Shown: positions 12,301 through 24,500 of the stretch, one piece after another
Layout of the letters: every line of letters begins with the position of its first letter
How positions within the stretch are numbered: the first letter of the stretch is position 1
Assembly: GCA_035041965.1 (NCBI GenBank)
Contig: JAPYMA010000172.1
Location: 243,540-307,539, forward strand
DNA length: 64,000 bases
Direction of reading: 5' to 3'
From: Anisakis pegreffii
Lineage: Eukaryota > Nematoda > Chromadorea > Rhabditida > Anisakidae
Position numbers and translations under genes: made by a program
The notes under the pieces: model-generated
The model's input: only the letters and a program-made list of their open reading frames with translations
The model's database searches: none
Told to the model about the DNA's origin: nothing

Positions 12301-14539
12301 TCGTCCCGTAAAGAAACAGTGAAATTAATGAAATTATTATGTTACCTTTCCATGACTTCCACTTATCACTTCGGGACTTATTATTTCCAGTGTTCTTCAA
12401 ATCACCATTAATGCCTTCGATTATGAATTTGTTAAGGAATCCCTTCCCATCTCCTTCCCCTTCCTTCGGATCCATTGATTTCTTCTTGGAGTTCGGGTGT
12501 TTCTCGCGTTCCAAATATGGAAAGGCTCGTTCGCCGTGCCTATCATCAGGATCATGCTCTTCATCACGTTCAGTCTTTTGCGAAGGTTTCTGTTCATTCG
12601 TGACATTTGACATTTGATCATTAATTGTCGATGCTTCTTCGGGAGTTGGCGTTGAAACTTCAGAGATATGGCTGTCATCAGCAGTTTCGTTTGTTTGCGA
12701 TGCAATACTACTGCTATTGTTCAAAGCATTCTGAGCTTTCAGCCTGTGAAAAATAAATCTGTACGCATATCGTGGCCGGTTTTTCCTATCCTCTAAACCA
12801 TTGCTGCCTCTCGATAATGTATGTGATGATAATGAACGATCATTCGATAAATCTTTTGAGATATTCGTTCTGGTCGATGAATACAATTTATCATTTGTAC
12901 CGAGATTCGTTATTCGATTTGAGCGATATTCCTCTGAAATTAATGTTTAATCACACCAATCAAGGTTTTTCAAAATATCAATATTTCTACGGAATAGCTA
13001 AATATAAGAACTTCTAGGAACTATAGAGTAATGGTGAAATCGCTAACAATAACAAAGAAATTACTAGCAATACTATTATTTAACTGCTTAAATAGCATTT
13101 ATTGAAATATATTATACTTTTTTAAAATGTTATATTCAATCGTTAAGGTTGACTTTTGGAACCACAGAAGACGATTTGCTTTCGAAAGGATTGGCGTTAC
13201 TTCATAAATTAAAGACAGAAACGGTAAGAAATGATTATTAATTTGAATTTGAAGTCTGAATATGTCTGAATAAAGAAGTCTCTTCTGGTTGTTACGTATG
13301 GAAATGAACTGAAATATGACAAGGAATCGTTAAGTTCTGCCTAATGTAACTTTGGATTATGGAGATGAACGACCTATAACTGGTGAAACAAACCTGGCTC
13401 ACAAAGATCAATACATGCAATCAATACTAGACGGCTGTCGTTACTACTGAATGATTCATATCGTTCTTTATGTGTCCTGTAAATGCATTTTCTATGACAA
13501 TGAATCTCGAGTCATGAGTTTTAACTAAAATTCACGCATTCCATATTATTTAATAAGTTTGACTCAAGAGCAGTTATCACGACAAAACGAAGTGGAGAAA
13601 TAATTTTCACTCATTGTCAGTGCACTGCTCATATTAAAAAGTGAAATGCATCTGAATCACTACATATGGCAAAAACTTCAACATTGATTCATCAAAATAA
13701 TCTCCATAGAATCTGGTGATCCCCATTAGCTGAGTTCGAGTACACTATCTGCGATATCAAATAAGTGCTTTCCACCAGAATCTGTTCAGCCCATTGAAAG
13801 TAAAGCGATATGAACATAGGAAGGCATCACTGAATTCAATCGTACCTACAATCGACCATCCAATCATAGCACTCTGAACATGTTTGCAATAGCTGATTGA
13901 AGACTGCCGTTTGACAATACTCACTTTGTACACATAATGAAGCACATTCGATTGCTGATGAAATATTTGAACTGAAAATTGACAACTTTCGGATGGGCTT
14001 CAAGTGTATTAGATGATTCCGAAAACCTTACTTGCTTAAAACGCAACAAAATGCGATTAAGTATCGTAAAGTAACATAATGCAATGCACAAATTTATTTC
14101 TATCGATGAATCCAGCTGTCTTTGATTAATTTATCAGATTTATGAAACTAAGAGTACCCATAGGAAGGGAAGAGGGGGGAGGGAGGAGAAACATACCCGT
14201 TTTAGGGTAATTTGGGAGTGTCAAGGGGGTACCTGATGAGGTGAGGAAATCAGTATTTCCTTCAGTTGTTATTGATGGTTAAACGTCTCCAGTTCTGTTT
14301 TGCTCGAGTTTGGAGACAACCACTAAGGTCGCAGATGTCCTAGTGGCAGGAGGTAATATAGGTAGATGGGGGAGGGGGGGCGTTAATAATGGTCTGCCTG
14401 ATCACCGAAGGGGGCAATGGAGCACCCGAACGCGGGAACCACTGCATTAAACGAAATTCCAGTCGCACACATAATATAAAGCAGAATATACCTTGTGAAA
14501 TAGAAATCCATTGTTGACATGTCACTGTAATTGATTTGT
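6334..14539 (-). CDS. Large multi-PAN/apple-domain, mucin-like extracellular protein with C-terminal membrane segment
   Basis: Exons that close in phase: 13971-13925, 13845-13776, 13476-13394, 12933-12765, 12743-12346, 12115-12013, 11722-11553, 11321-10758, 10608-10532, 10309-10218, 10047-9878, 9414-9301, 9195 to about 8940 (3' end unresolved), 8269-8102, 7836-7738, 7128-6837, 6757-6697, 6666-6582, 6539-6334. A weaker 5' exon may be 14539-14492; the true start is not identified. Four PAN/apple modules are visible, for example CFNMVPNQF...DQCRCLC...CKSFQYN...ECLLNKDD, CFRVVDGYI...EECQCFC...DCVLN, and CFVELPDFV...EQCKCFC...TCLINKD; a fifth starts CTYSAIYQRS. Between them lie Thr/Ser-rich mucin-like and acidic linkers. 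The last exon has RRRR, a hydrophobic segment (LVVIMLAVLTF) and a Cys-rich tail. PAN domains bind protein or carbohydrate; nematode relatives (LET-653, NOAH proteins) coat cuticle and lumen, but no ZP domain is seen here. An in-frame TAG at 6699-6697 is unexplained. Confidence 0.8.
14149..14444. mobile_element. hAT-like non-autonomous element, family 2, copy A
   Basis: The right end reads GGGAACCACTG, whose reverse complement CAGTGGTTCCC resembles known hAT terminal repeats. It shares CATAGGAAGG near the left end and ACCCGA.CG...ACCACTG at the right end with the copies at 28715 and 33119. The flanks TATGAAAC (14141-14148) and CATTAAAC (14445-14452) match at 6 of 8 bases, consistent with an aged 8-bp target-site duplication. 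The inside is G-rich and non-coding. It lies upstream of, or in a 5' intron of, the PAN gene. Confidence 0.6.
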
Positions 14540-14817
14540 CTAGCGAGAAATTTCGTTTTACAATCATCTTAAATTAAGTTTCAGTTTATTGGTGACATTG
14601 CACATTCATTCCAGACGAATATTGAATTTTGGAGCCGATAAAATTTGAACAGGTGAAAATAATGCTTGGGGACTCGTACCAATAGATTCAATGCTCAACT
14701 CCTCATTCTACCCAACATGAAGCTTAGAACCTTCATTCACTGAGTTTCAACCCGAGAAGCTCGCCGTCGTAGTTCAGTTTTTTTGATTATTTAAATCATG
14801 ATACTAAGCGTTCTAAG

Positions 14818-15098
14818 CAGTGTTGGGAACCGGCAGTCCCCGACCGAATGCCCTGTCGCTGGCTACCGACGGGAAATTCTTGGGCATCAGTCGGTTGTCG
14901 ATAACCGAAGTTAACCGAGGTTCGGTTTGCCGAGGCCTCCAACCGAACAAGCCTTTACGGTTGCGTTCAGGGACCTCCAAAAATCAAGAGCTATTGAAAA
15001 TTGAGGCCCCCAAGATTCGGGGACTCCAATTTTCAGTCGGTCACTGACGACCTATTTTTGGGGGACCTAGCGGTTTAGTGGTCACCGGTCCAACTATA
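14818..15098. mobile_element. Degenerate hAT-like element, GC-rich
   Basis: The left end CAGTGTTGGGAACCGG is a typical hAT terminus. The right end ACCGGTCCAACTATA is a weak inverted match. Flanks GTTCTAAG and GTTTTAGG agree at 6 of 8 bases. The interior is much richer in GC than its surroundings and full of CCGA/CGG repeats. Its open frame is a by-product of this composition. Confidence 0.4.
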
Positions 15099-15106
15099 GT
15101 TTTAGG

Positions 15107-18100
15107 GATGGCCTCAAAAACTGAGACGACGACTTTAATGATTGTTGCTGGATAAGAATGGGTATATAGAGTTAATATGCAAAGAAAACATACCAGATGC
15201 TGCCGAACTGTGCAAAAATACCGAAATAAATATGTACAGTATCTCATTCAGTTTCATCATTGTATAATTGGAGGTATTGAATAAGTGATATACACAATCT
15301 ATGGATTAGTGATTTAACTGATAAAGTTAACAATAACAATGGTGATATAAACTTGAAAATAATATTATGAGAGATAATATATGTGGCTCATATCACTATA
15401 TCATCTCACTTCCGCATCAATTAGCTTCCAATAACACATCGGAACATTTGTGAGCAAACTGCAATGCGAGAATAATGGGAATTTGATGGGAATAATTGTA
15501 ATATAGCCGACAGAATGTGAATTCTCCAAGTTGACTGCACAAATATTCACTTATCGATGTCATATACCATGAAATTTTAAACTCGCTGCTGAATGCTAAG
15601 TTGACCTGTCAAATAATAAAGCGTTCAAATTCGAGCACAATTTTACGATTAATCCAATATTTTAGTCGTTCATTCTCTTGGATGAATACGTTTACATTCA
15701 AACAAACGCATTAAATGATAATAGAATTTGGTTTTTTCAAACAATAACAATGTTCAAAAATACTTGAGGAGATCTTAAAAATCTCATCGAATTGAAGTCG
15801 TTTGATTTCTGAAGAAGCAAAAAATCAGAAATTGGAACAATTTGAGTCAAATTATAATGGTAAGGAGGAGAATGTCGAATGAAATGGTGACCTTCTGCGA
15901 TTGGACCTTTCATTAGAATGCCATTCTGCAAATGGTACTCATAAATTTGGAGAACAGTTAACGGCAATTTTTAAAATTATGATTTTCAAATTGTTAGTGC
16001 GATTATACATTCCAAAAGAACCGTTTTCTTCGCTAAACGATCGAATTTTCCGAGCGATTTGTTGCAAATTGCACTTCTTCTGAGAAATATTTATGCTCAA
16101 GCTAAATGAGGCCAAAAATATGCCGTCAGGAGGACCATTTTCAAATGGAGCTCTGAGATTTTTCGAACGTTTCAATAAAAGCCAATGACCTCTGATCTAA
16201 TTGTTGATCAAATGTTAAAAGCGGAAAATCGACATTCATGGCAACAAATGCTAGCTTTTCACTTACATCACGATCGAAGTATACAAATTCGTTAGCGATT
16301 TCAAAGTATCTTTCCCAAACAACGCGATAAATGGAATGTTGAAAAAACTGAATTCAGCACTTGGGAATTTGATATTTTTCAACATCTTGATGATGTATGC
16401 TAATGAATGATCAAAATAATTGGACGATCAATTGAGATTGTAATTTTTAGAACATATGAATGAATGAGGCGGAAATATCCACAATAAACAAATGAACTTT
16501 ATGCATAAATGACAAAAATAAACAGTTGACCGACAACCAATCGAATCGATCAACAATGAAAACGCGATACTCGAAAAAATAAACAAATAAATGATGAAAA
16601 TCTTCATCACTTAACACAAACCCACAAGAGGATATATGCCTTCAACGAATTAGACGTTTATTTGAAACGATTAGAAGAGATGAGATAAAGGCGGAAGGAA
16701 GGAAGAAAGGATGTCAAAAGATTAGGATTTGATGAGAGTTTAATTGAAGAATAAGAATGCCGATTGCTGAATGAAGATCGGCTATGATTGAATAATATGT
16801 ATATGAGATGTGAAGAGTGAATGGATAAATTAGGTGAGTCGTCGGGTCATCGATGGATTTAGACGGAAGGAACATTCAATGGTATGAAGATGAACGCATC
16901 CATCCATCGAAGGAATAAAGAATTCGTTAATAGAATACCATACGAATAACCAAATTATTCATCCATAGAATTTGATTTTATTCGATCGCTGTGGTTATTA
17001 TCTACTATCAAAGACGTCATCATCTATCTGTCTGTCGTTGAAAAATCATTAGAAAGCGAAACTATTGTCATCCAAAATTAATTTAATAATGAATGCAATT
17101 TAGCGGAAGAGTATACTGAAGACTGAGATGACACTCATCAGTTGTTTTACAAAACGTTCCATAATCAGAATCGCTTCGATCCACTTGTATTGAATCAATG
17201 TTTTGTACTAGGTGAACGTTCACGAGCCGAGTCTGGCATCACACTGAAATTCATCTCCGCTTCCATCCTCTTTTCATCGATACTGGCTTAGGTACACTGG
17301 ATGGATCGAAGCTCCCAGCGAATTCTAGAGATGAGTTTCATTCGAGAGAGGATAAAAAACTTTCAACATTGACTCTTCATTCCAATTGACACTGAGCAAT
17401 TTGACATTGTATCGTCAAATGGATGTTTTAATTAGGCAGTGATCCCAATCTCACGCAAAAGAAACAGTGCCGAAATCCGTCTGTCACTCATTTTCACTGC
17501 ACTTACTAATCGACAATATCAAATTATGTGTTTGCACACTCAATCGGATTAAAATCTTGCGAAACAACGAATCAGTTTATGTACACTCACATCACTGTTT
17601 CATGTATCTGAAATCGATGAACGTAGATTGGAGGAGAGATAAGCGGAACGGATCGTCACTTCGTCGTGTATAATTCACTGAAATAAATGTCTTGTGAAGT
17701 CGCCACTCTAATCAGAATCGTTTGTGTGTGTGTGAATCGCGTGTTGTTTCTAATGTTTCATTATTAGCAATTGCTCCATTTTCGATGGTCATTAAATGAG
17801 TTCAAGTGAAAAGAAGTGAAAAGATTTTATGATTAACACGAGTTGATTTTCGCAAGTGACATTACAACAACGAATCCAATTTTATTGCGAAACGACAAAG
17901 CGATTTCATTGAATCCAGTTTATAATCAACTGTTGTTCGATAGTATTCTCATGCAGATTTGATAATGATGACATGATCAATTCGAATTGAGAATACTCTC
18001 ACAGAATAGATTCTTTTTAACAGGCAATTCTCATGTAACAATTTAATATTGATGGAACAATTTTTTATTCCATATCCACGAAGAATGACGACACTTTTCA

Positions 18101-19458
18101 TTCCAATACAGATCTACTGCTGAAATTGTTTTTGCTAATGCTGGCCCATCAGCAAAACGTTCTGAAACCATCATTATTTCCCAAGTCATCAGCATTTCTT
18201 TCTAAATCACCGTTAGTGGGATCAGTGATATATACATTTATTATCATCACACTACAGTCAAGTCAATAAACAAAACTGAACGGGGTTTGCTGCAAAATCA
18301 GCGTTTATATCGTATGAATTCTAAAGAATTCCAATGTAATCTCGTAGTGGTCAATCAGAATGAAATTTATACTGCTGCACATCCGGCAATCCTTCGAACA
18401 GAAACGTGTTTGCAAACCAAGAGGAGAATCTTTGTAACTGAATGCGGAAGAACGTACGAATCCTAAAAAATCGTCCATGAGAAAATAATTTTTTCGACAT
18501 TAGAATGAGAATAGATGATAGATAATCGATTCGGATATTTCTTCATGGATATCACTGATAGAGTATCTCGTGAAACTAAATGACGATACACCGATACAAC
18601 TAAATGACGCATAGCACCTTTGCACTGTACAGTCCCACTCACAAAAGAAGAGATTATTAACAAATTTTTAATGTCGATAACCTAATTCATCGAACACAAA
18701 TCTTTAAAAATGCCCCCATAAATCAATTGTATCGATACTCTAACATTTTTTATCACCAAAAAAGTGCATAGATATTCACTGATCTTCGCTTGTTGATTTA
18801 CTGCTTATTGAATGTTGATTCACCCCATCCAAAGCGCTCGTTGAATCATTCGCATTCACAAAAATTTGGCATTGAATGAATGGTGAATGGATATAAAATT
18901 TTAATGATTTTAATAATCGTCGTTATAATAGCAAAACGCCGTTGAGAATCAGCACAATCTCGGTGTCAGTTCAACTGATATTTTATTCAACTCATTATTC
19001 ATGAATTTTTTCCACTCTTTTGTGCACAATTGAATCAGCTATCTTTTAGAAAGCAATGAGTTTTGAATTTTGACTTTTTTCGAGGTTCTTTTAAAATGTC
19101 ACTCAAAATAGGCCCTTTTGAATGGCTCTTCGAAATGGTTATAATTTCCCATTGTAGTTTTTCCAAAAAGTCAATCCTTGACCGCATCTGTTCATTCATG
19201 AAGATGAAAGCAATTTCGAAGATCGAGGAAATTGATAAAAATTATAAAGTATCACCATCAAATCGTTATTTCCAGAATGATCAAAAGCTCATAAATCTTG
19301 AAGATTCGCCTGTTCTAACTTCTCCTGCTGTAGGTTGGTCAACAAGGCAGTGTAATTTTATGATACCATAATAAAATGGGCATGAATTAACTGGAAAGTA
19401 TAAATTTTGTTGAGATATCATACCTTTCGACACCAATTAGGTATCACGTAGTATGATA
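15107..19458. other. Intergenic region between the PAN gene and the nucleoporin
   Basis: This AT-rich stretch separates two divergently transcribed genes, so it may carry upstream control sequences of both. A purine-rich patch (GGCGGAAGGAAGGAAGAAAGGA) lies near 16690. Open frames here (such as 15737-15967 and 19063-19371) show no domain, and none was joined into a convincing gene. I see no RNA gene. Confidence 0.4.
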
Positions 19459-19596
19459 TAGTGTTGTGCGGGGAGAGAAAAATGAGTCGGGAACGGGGAC
19501 GGGAATTCGTGGACGGGGAGAGTCCTCGAAAGTAGCCGCCGCTCGAAAATGGTCGGGAACGGGGACCCCGATTCGGGGACTCCCCGCACAACATTA
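19459..19596. mobile_element. hAT-like MITE, family 1, copy 1 (138 bp)
   Basis: Terminal inverted repeats TAGTGTTGTGCGGGGAG and CTCCCCGCACAACATTA bound a very GC-rich core of GGGAACGGGGAC-type blocks. Both sides carry the exact 8-bp duplication GTATGATA (19451-19458 and 19597-19604). An 8-bp duplication with a TAGTGTTG terminus fits the hAT superfamily. There is no coding capacity, so it would have been moved by a transposase encoded elsewhere. Confidence 0.85.
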
Positions 19597-20251
19597 GTAT
19601 GATACCTTATTTGTGACCACATTTTGGAGCTTCTCATATTTAAGCTATTAGAATGTGTGAATTTGATCATTTACTCTCCGAAATCTTATCTTTCTCTAAC
19701 GGAAGATCACCCAACTATCAGAATTGCTCCAGTGTTACCGAACTGCAATATTTACCTGTCCTGTGGGATAAATGAGCCATTGCAATTATCACTACCAAAT
19801 GCAACCTTGCTATGAAAAGTGAACATCACAGTGAGTTGCCTGTGCTGACGAACTATCTAAATTGGTTCGCAATCACCCACATTTCTGAAGAATTCAAATT
19901 GCTTTCGATGAATTTCTGCTTTCCATTGGAATTTCGTTTTGATTTTTTATTTTCAAAGATGAGTCGTCATATCCTTTTAGTTCCTTATTAGTGGGTTTAT
20001 TTGACTCGGGTAATTTTGTGATTTGGGTTGGTAAAATCAAAATAGCATTTCGTTCTCATTCGTAGTTGAATATGTTACTCACGATTAGAGTTAGAGCACG
20101 GTAAGAAATGTTCGCAGGAACGAAAGGCCGTTTTGATTTTACCAACCTGAAATACAAACAAGATCTTCCAAGAAGTTTTGAATTTAGCGACTGATACGGA
20201 ATTATTGTTGAAAATTCTGATATATCAAAATCATGGTGAAATTCTTTCAGG

Positions 20252-21498
20252 ATGTTCGGTCAGTCAAGTGGTCCTGCGTTCACATTTGGTTCCGGCCAAA
20301 CTAATGCTAATGCTGGACAAACTCAGCAAGCCACCCAACAGCAACAAGCACCTGCGTTCAGTTTTGGGGCAAAACCAACCACCACTGGTGGTTCGTTGTT
20401 CGGTTCCGGAACTAATAATCCTGCAGCAACTACTACCGCTGCAACTACTACTCCGGCATTTTCATTCGGATCTGCAGCAACTAATCAAGGTGGGACTGAC
20501 TGGTTCGAGTGCTTTTTGTAAAAGAAGTTGCTACTTTTAAGTGAAGTAGAAGCAAAATTTCAACATGAGGATTAACTTCGATGGAAATTTCTGTGAAATG
20601 ATAACGTACTAATTGCAAAGAGCAGTTAGGATGATTCGATTGGTCATGAAATAGCACTGCACCTTAGAGTTTTCGTAACCTTGATGGATCACCGTTTAAG
20701 AAACATATAGACCAAGGAGTGGAAGTATTGATGCTATCATAAAATCAAAATCGCCTGAATTTCAAACAACTTCGTTCAATCGTAAACAGTGGTGTGATTT
20801 TATTGCGTTCCTTTTCGAGAAACTGCTGAGAGTATTTTGAATGTGTTTCATTTAACTATCCGTCAAGCAATGTCTAACATTAGCAATGTCTAAGTTGGCA
20901 TTTTTCAGGTACATCGAATTTATTTGGTGCAAGCTTAGCCACAACGACTGCAGCAACTACAGCAGCAAACACTGGTGGTCTTTTCTCGATGAAACCAACC
21001 ACGGGTGCCTCTGGAATATCGCTGTTTGGCAATGCACCAGCTGCAAATGCGACAACGACTGCTCCTACAACACAATCGCTTTTCTCTGCCACTTCAACCG
21101 GAACAGGTTTTGCGTTTAATCCACATCTTAATCAGCCCATCAGTTTGGCACTTTGTGGATTTGTTAACTGGGTAGCAAGGTGGCAGTTAGGGACAAATGA
21201 AGAAATAAATTAAGTTTTTTTTGATTCACTCAATATTCATTTTTGATTCACTCAATATCCGAATTGAGTAAGTAAGTAAGTAATATCCGGATTCACTCAA
21301 TACTCAATGCGCCTCAAACTTAACTAAGCATGTACCGTTAGCACTAATGAAATCACGATAGAATAAATTTGTGATGAAGTGGTTTTGAGGAGTCATATGA
21401 GATGTGAGGTTTTTCAAGGAAGCGGTATATTCGGAGGATCTTTAACGAAGTCATCCAGTGGCGCATTCGGTAGTGCTTTCTCTGGTGGAGCTACGCAA

Positions 21499-21560
<62 letters not shown>

Positions 21561-24500
21561 ACACCAACAGCAGCAACAACAACAACAGCAACAGCAACAA
21601 CAGCAACCAACAACAGGATTATTTGCATCTGCAGCAACTTCAGGTATTCTCACAATTTTTTCCATTCATTTCAGACGCCGTTTCAAAATAAATCTGCGAT
21701 AGTTCTTGAGATTCTCTCAATATTCTATATTCAGTGTGCTTGAAACATCATTTTATTGTTACCGACAAGCAGGTAAGTCATCTGGTTGTTGCTTCAAAAA
21801 GCGTGAAGTTGTAAAATCTCTTCGGGTAATACATCATCTAATTTTGCCCGAGCAATTTAATTTCCCGACCAGTTTAGTTGATGAAGGAATGGTCTACATT
21901 CAAGGTTCGGCATCTTCATCTACTACTCAAGCAACAGGACAAACTGCGTCAGGATTTTCGTTTGGTCAAAAGCCGGCGGCAGCCTCTGCAGGTCAGTCGC
22001 AACAACAACAGGCCGCAGTAGGAACCACGAGCACTACAGCCGTTACACCGAGTGCTTTTTCGTTCAGTTCGTCTGCAAATAAAGGTTCAGATTTTAGATA
22101 ATCACTTGAAGATTAAGAGATCGGCTTACAATTAGCTTGACATTCCCATCTGATTTCTGAAACGATATTGAAATGAGAATCAATTGAAACAAATGCGAGG
22201 TATTCTGATTGTATTGCACTTTCTTCCAGGTCAAATCACATCAATGTTCGGTGCAGCCACAACCTCTGCTCTACCCACCACGGCCTCAGCACCTGTGCTA
22301 GGCTCGCTGTTTGGTGGTGGTAACAAACCAGCAACCAGTACGACCACTGCCACCTCAGGTGCTACATTAGGTTCATTCCCATTTGGTCGGTTCTTGATTT
22401 TATCCATTTTATCTTCTCTTGTCAACCAATCGTAACATGTATGTTAATTGATCGTTCAAGTTCATGAAATTCATTTTTGCATTTGGTGGGGATTGAAGCA
22501 GTCTTGCATACGCTAAGATTAGCACCCACTCATTTAAGGGAAGTTTACAAATCCAAAAGGTGTTTACGGAATGAATGTATTCGGTAGAGAATAGAACAGT
22601 GGAAAGGCAAAATGAAAAACGTGTTTCTTAATGTTTAATCTTGTAACTGAAATTTGAGCAGAACGTAACGATGTTTCCGGAGGATTTCCAAATTGCATTG
22701 ATATTCCATTTGTATTGATTCGATTTTCAGGTACTGCCCCAGCGGCACCAACGGCCACGAGCGGTTTAACGTTTGGTCAACAGCAGCAGTCTCAAGCGGC
22801 GACTACTCCATCAACGACGGCAAGTAGCGGACTGTTTGGCACACCAACAGGAACGCCATCCACGCCTTCACTATTCGGTGCGAAACCTGCTGCGGCACCG
22901 ACAACTGCCTCTACAATGGTTGCACCAAGCTTGACTTTCGGCACTGCTGCGGCTGGCAGTAAGTTATTGAGTATTGTATTCACTTTTAATTATTTGTTCA
23001 CTTTTTCAATATTAGATTCACCTTTCATTGTTGGTTGATATGTGATATGAAGACCATATCACACAAGATCAGCCATTCATTTCGTATGTTCCCATTCGCG
23101 TATTTTAAATCCAGAGTAGTAGATGTGATCTCATTTTGTGTTTGAATATAGCATTTTAATGATTAATTAACGAATGAACCAAGTAATGGTATGTTGCAAG
23201 ATTTCATATTTTATTGAAGATGTCGGGAATATTTTGTTGTCACATCATATCTAAGATTGATTGTTCTCTTTTACAGTTTGTCTTCGTTTGTTTAGTAAAA
23301 TTTCAGTAAAAGGAGATTTCGTGAGATTCAAATGAACGATTCATTGACAGTTGAGATAATTTTTCGAAATGAATGATTTGATCGATTGTGACCAGGATTT
23401 CGTCACTGCATATCGTTGATTTCTGAAATGTATGATAGTTTCAGCTGGCCAAGCATCTGGTACCCAGCAGACAGCTCCGGCGGTCACAGCTTCCACAGGA
23501 TTATTCGGTTTTGGTTCAGCATCGGGTATGTTGATCATCTTAGAAAAAACATGTTTTAAAATGAGATTCTGGAAAGTTTTGAGAATAAGGTTTGATTCAA
23601 ACTGTAAAAGTTAATCGCATTATACTAAAAATGCGTTGAACAGCCTGCGTTTATATGGGTTTTCTTTCGATCACCATTGCCTCATTGAGGTCTGTCTCGA
23701 TGCAGTGCTCATCACTTCAAGATGATATTTCATTCATTTTTCAGCAGCATCCACCACTCAGCAACCATCATTAACAACAACAACAACCACGAGTGCACCA
23801 GCACCTGTTCAACAGCAGTCAGGATTCTCATTCGGTACCGGCGCGGGTATATTTATTAAATGTGTTTTTGGCATTCACATATAAAAGATTCTGAATTTTT
23901 TTTAACGCAACATTCATTTTTGTACTCTTTAGTGGCCGTTATTTGAAATTGAGGTTGAAATTGTCTCATTTACAGCAACCCAACCAGCCACAACAGCGAC
24001 GACCTTAGCAAGCACTCAAGCGTCCACGTTATTTGGCACAGCACCAGTTACATCAGCCTCCGTTGGCGGGTAATCTTTTGTTTTTTTCCAAAAAAAGATT
24101 ATGTTTTCCAACTGTAAACTGATCGTGAGGAGGTTGTGCTCGAATTTTTTGAAACTCACAATCTAAGCCTTCGATAACGGCACTTCCGTTTCATTACGAA
24201 CTTCATTCAGTTTTTAATAATATCTGATTCCAACATTATTCTTCAAAGTTGATCGGTTGATTACCTTTGCAGATCGTCTGTTCCATCAACACAATCAGCT
24301 GCAACTACTGGTACCACATCATTTGGATTGTGAGTTTCTCTTACTACAAGATTTTACCGTATTTATTACTCTGATCACTTTCACTGAATTCGATCTGTTC
24401 ACCAACAAATTTGAACCATTCGTTCGAAAATTTCAGTGAGTTTAGAAAACCTCATCATGAACGTGCGATAGCATCAGTGTTAAAACAGCAATATCATCGC

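Noticed and set aside
14340..14567. 75-aa minus-strand ORF with a proline run
   Set aside because: Most of it lies in the right end of the hAT-like element at 14149-14444.
15737..16175. Possible minus-strand exons in two adjoining frames
   Set aside because: The frames look mildly protein-like, but splice sites and phases could not be joined and no family is recognisable.
21414..21665. Cysteine-run ORF on the minus strand
   Set aside because: It is the reverse complement of the polyglutamine tract of Nup62.
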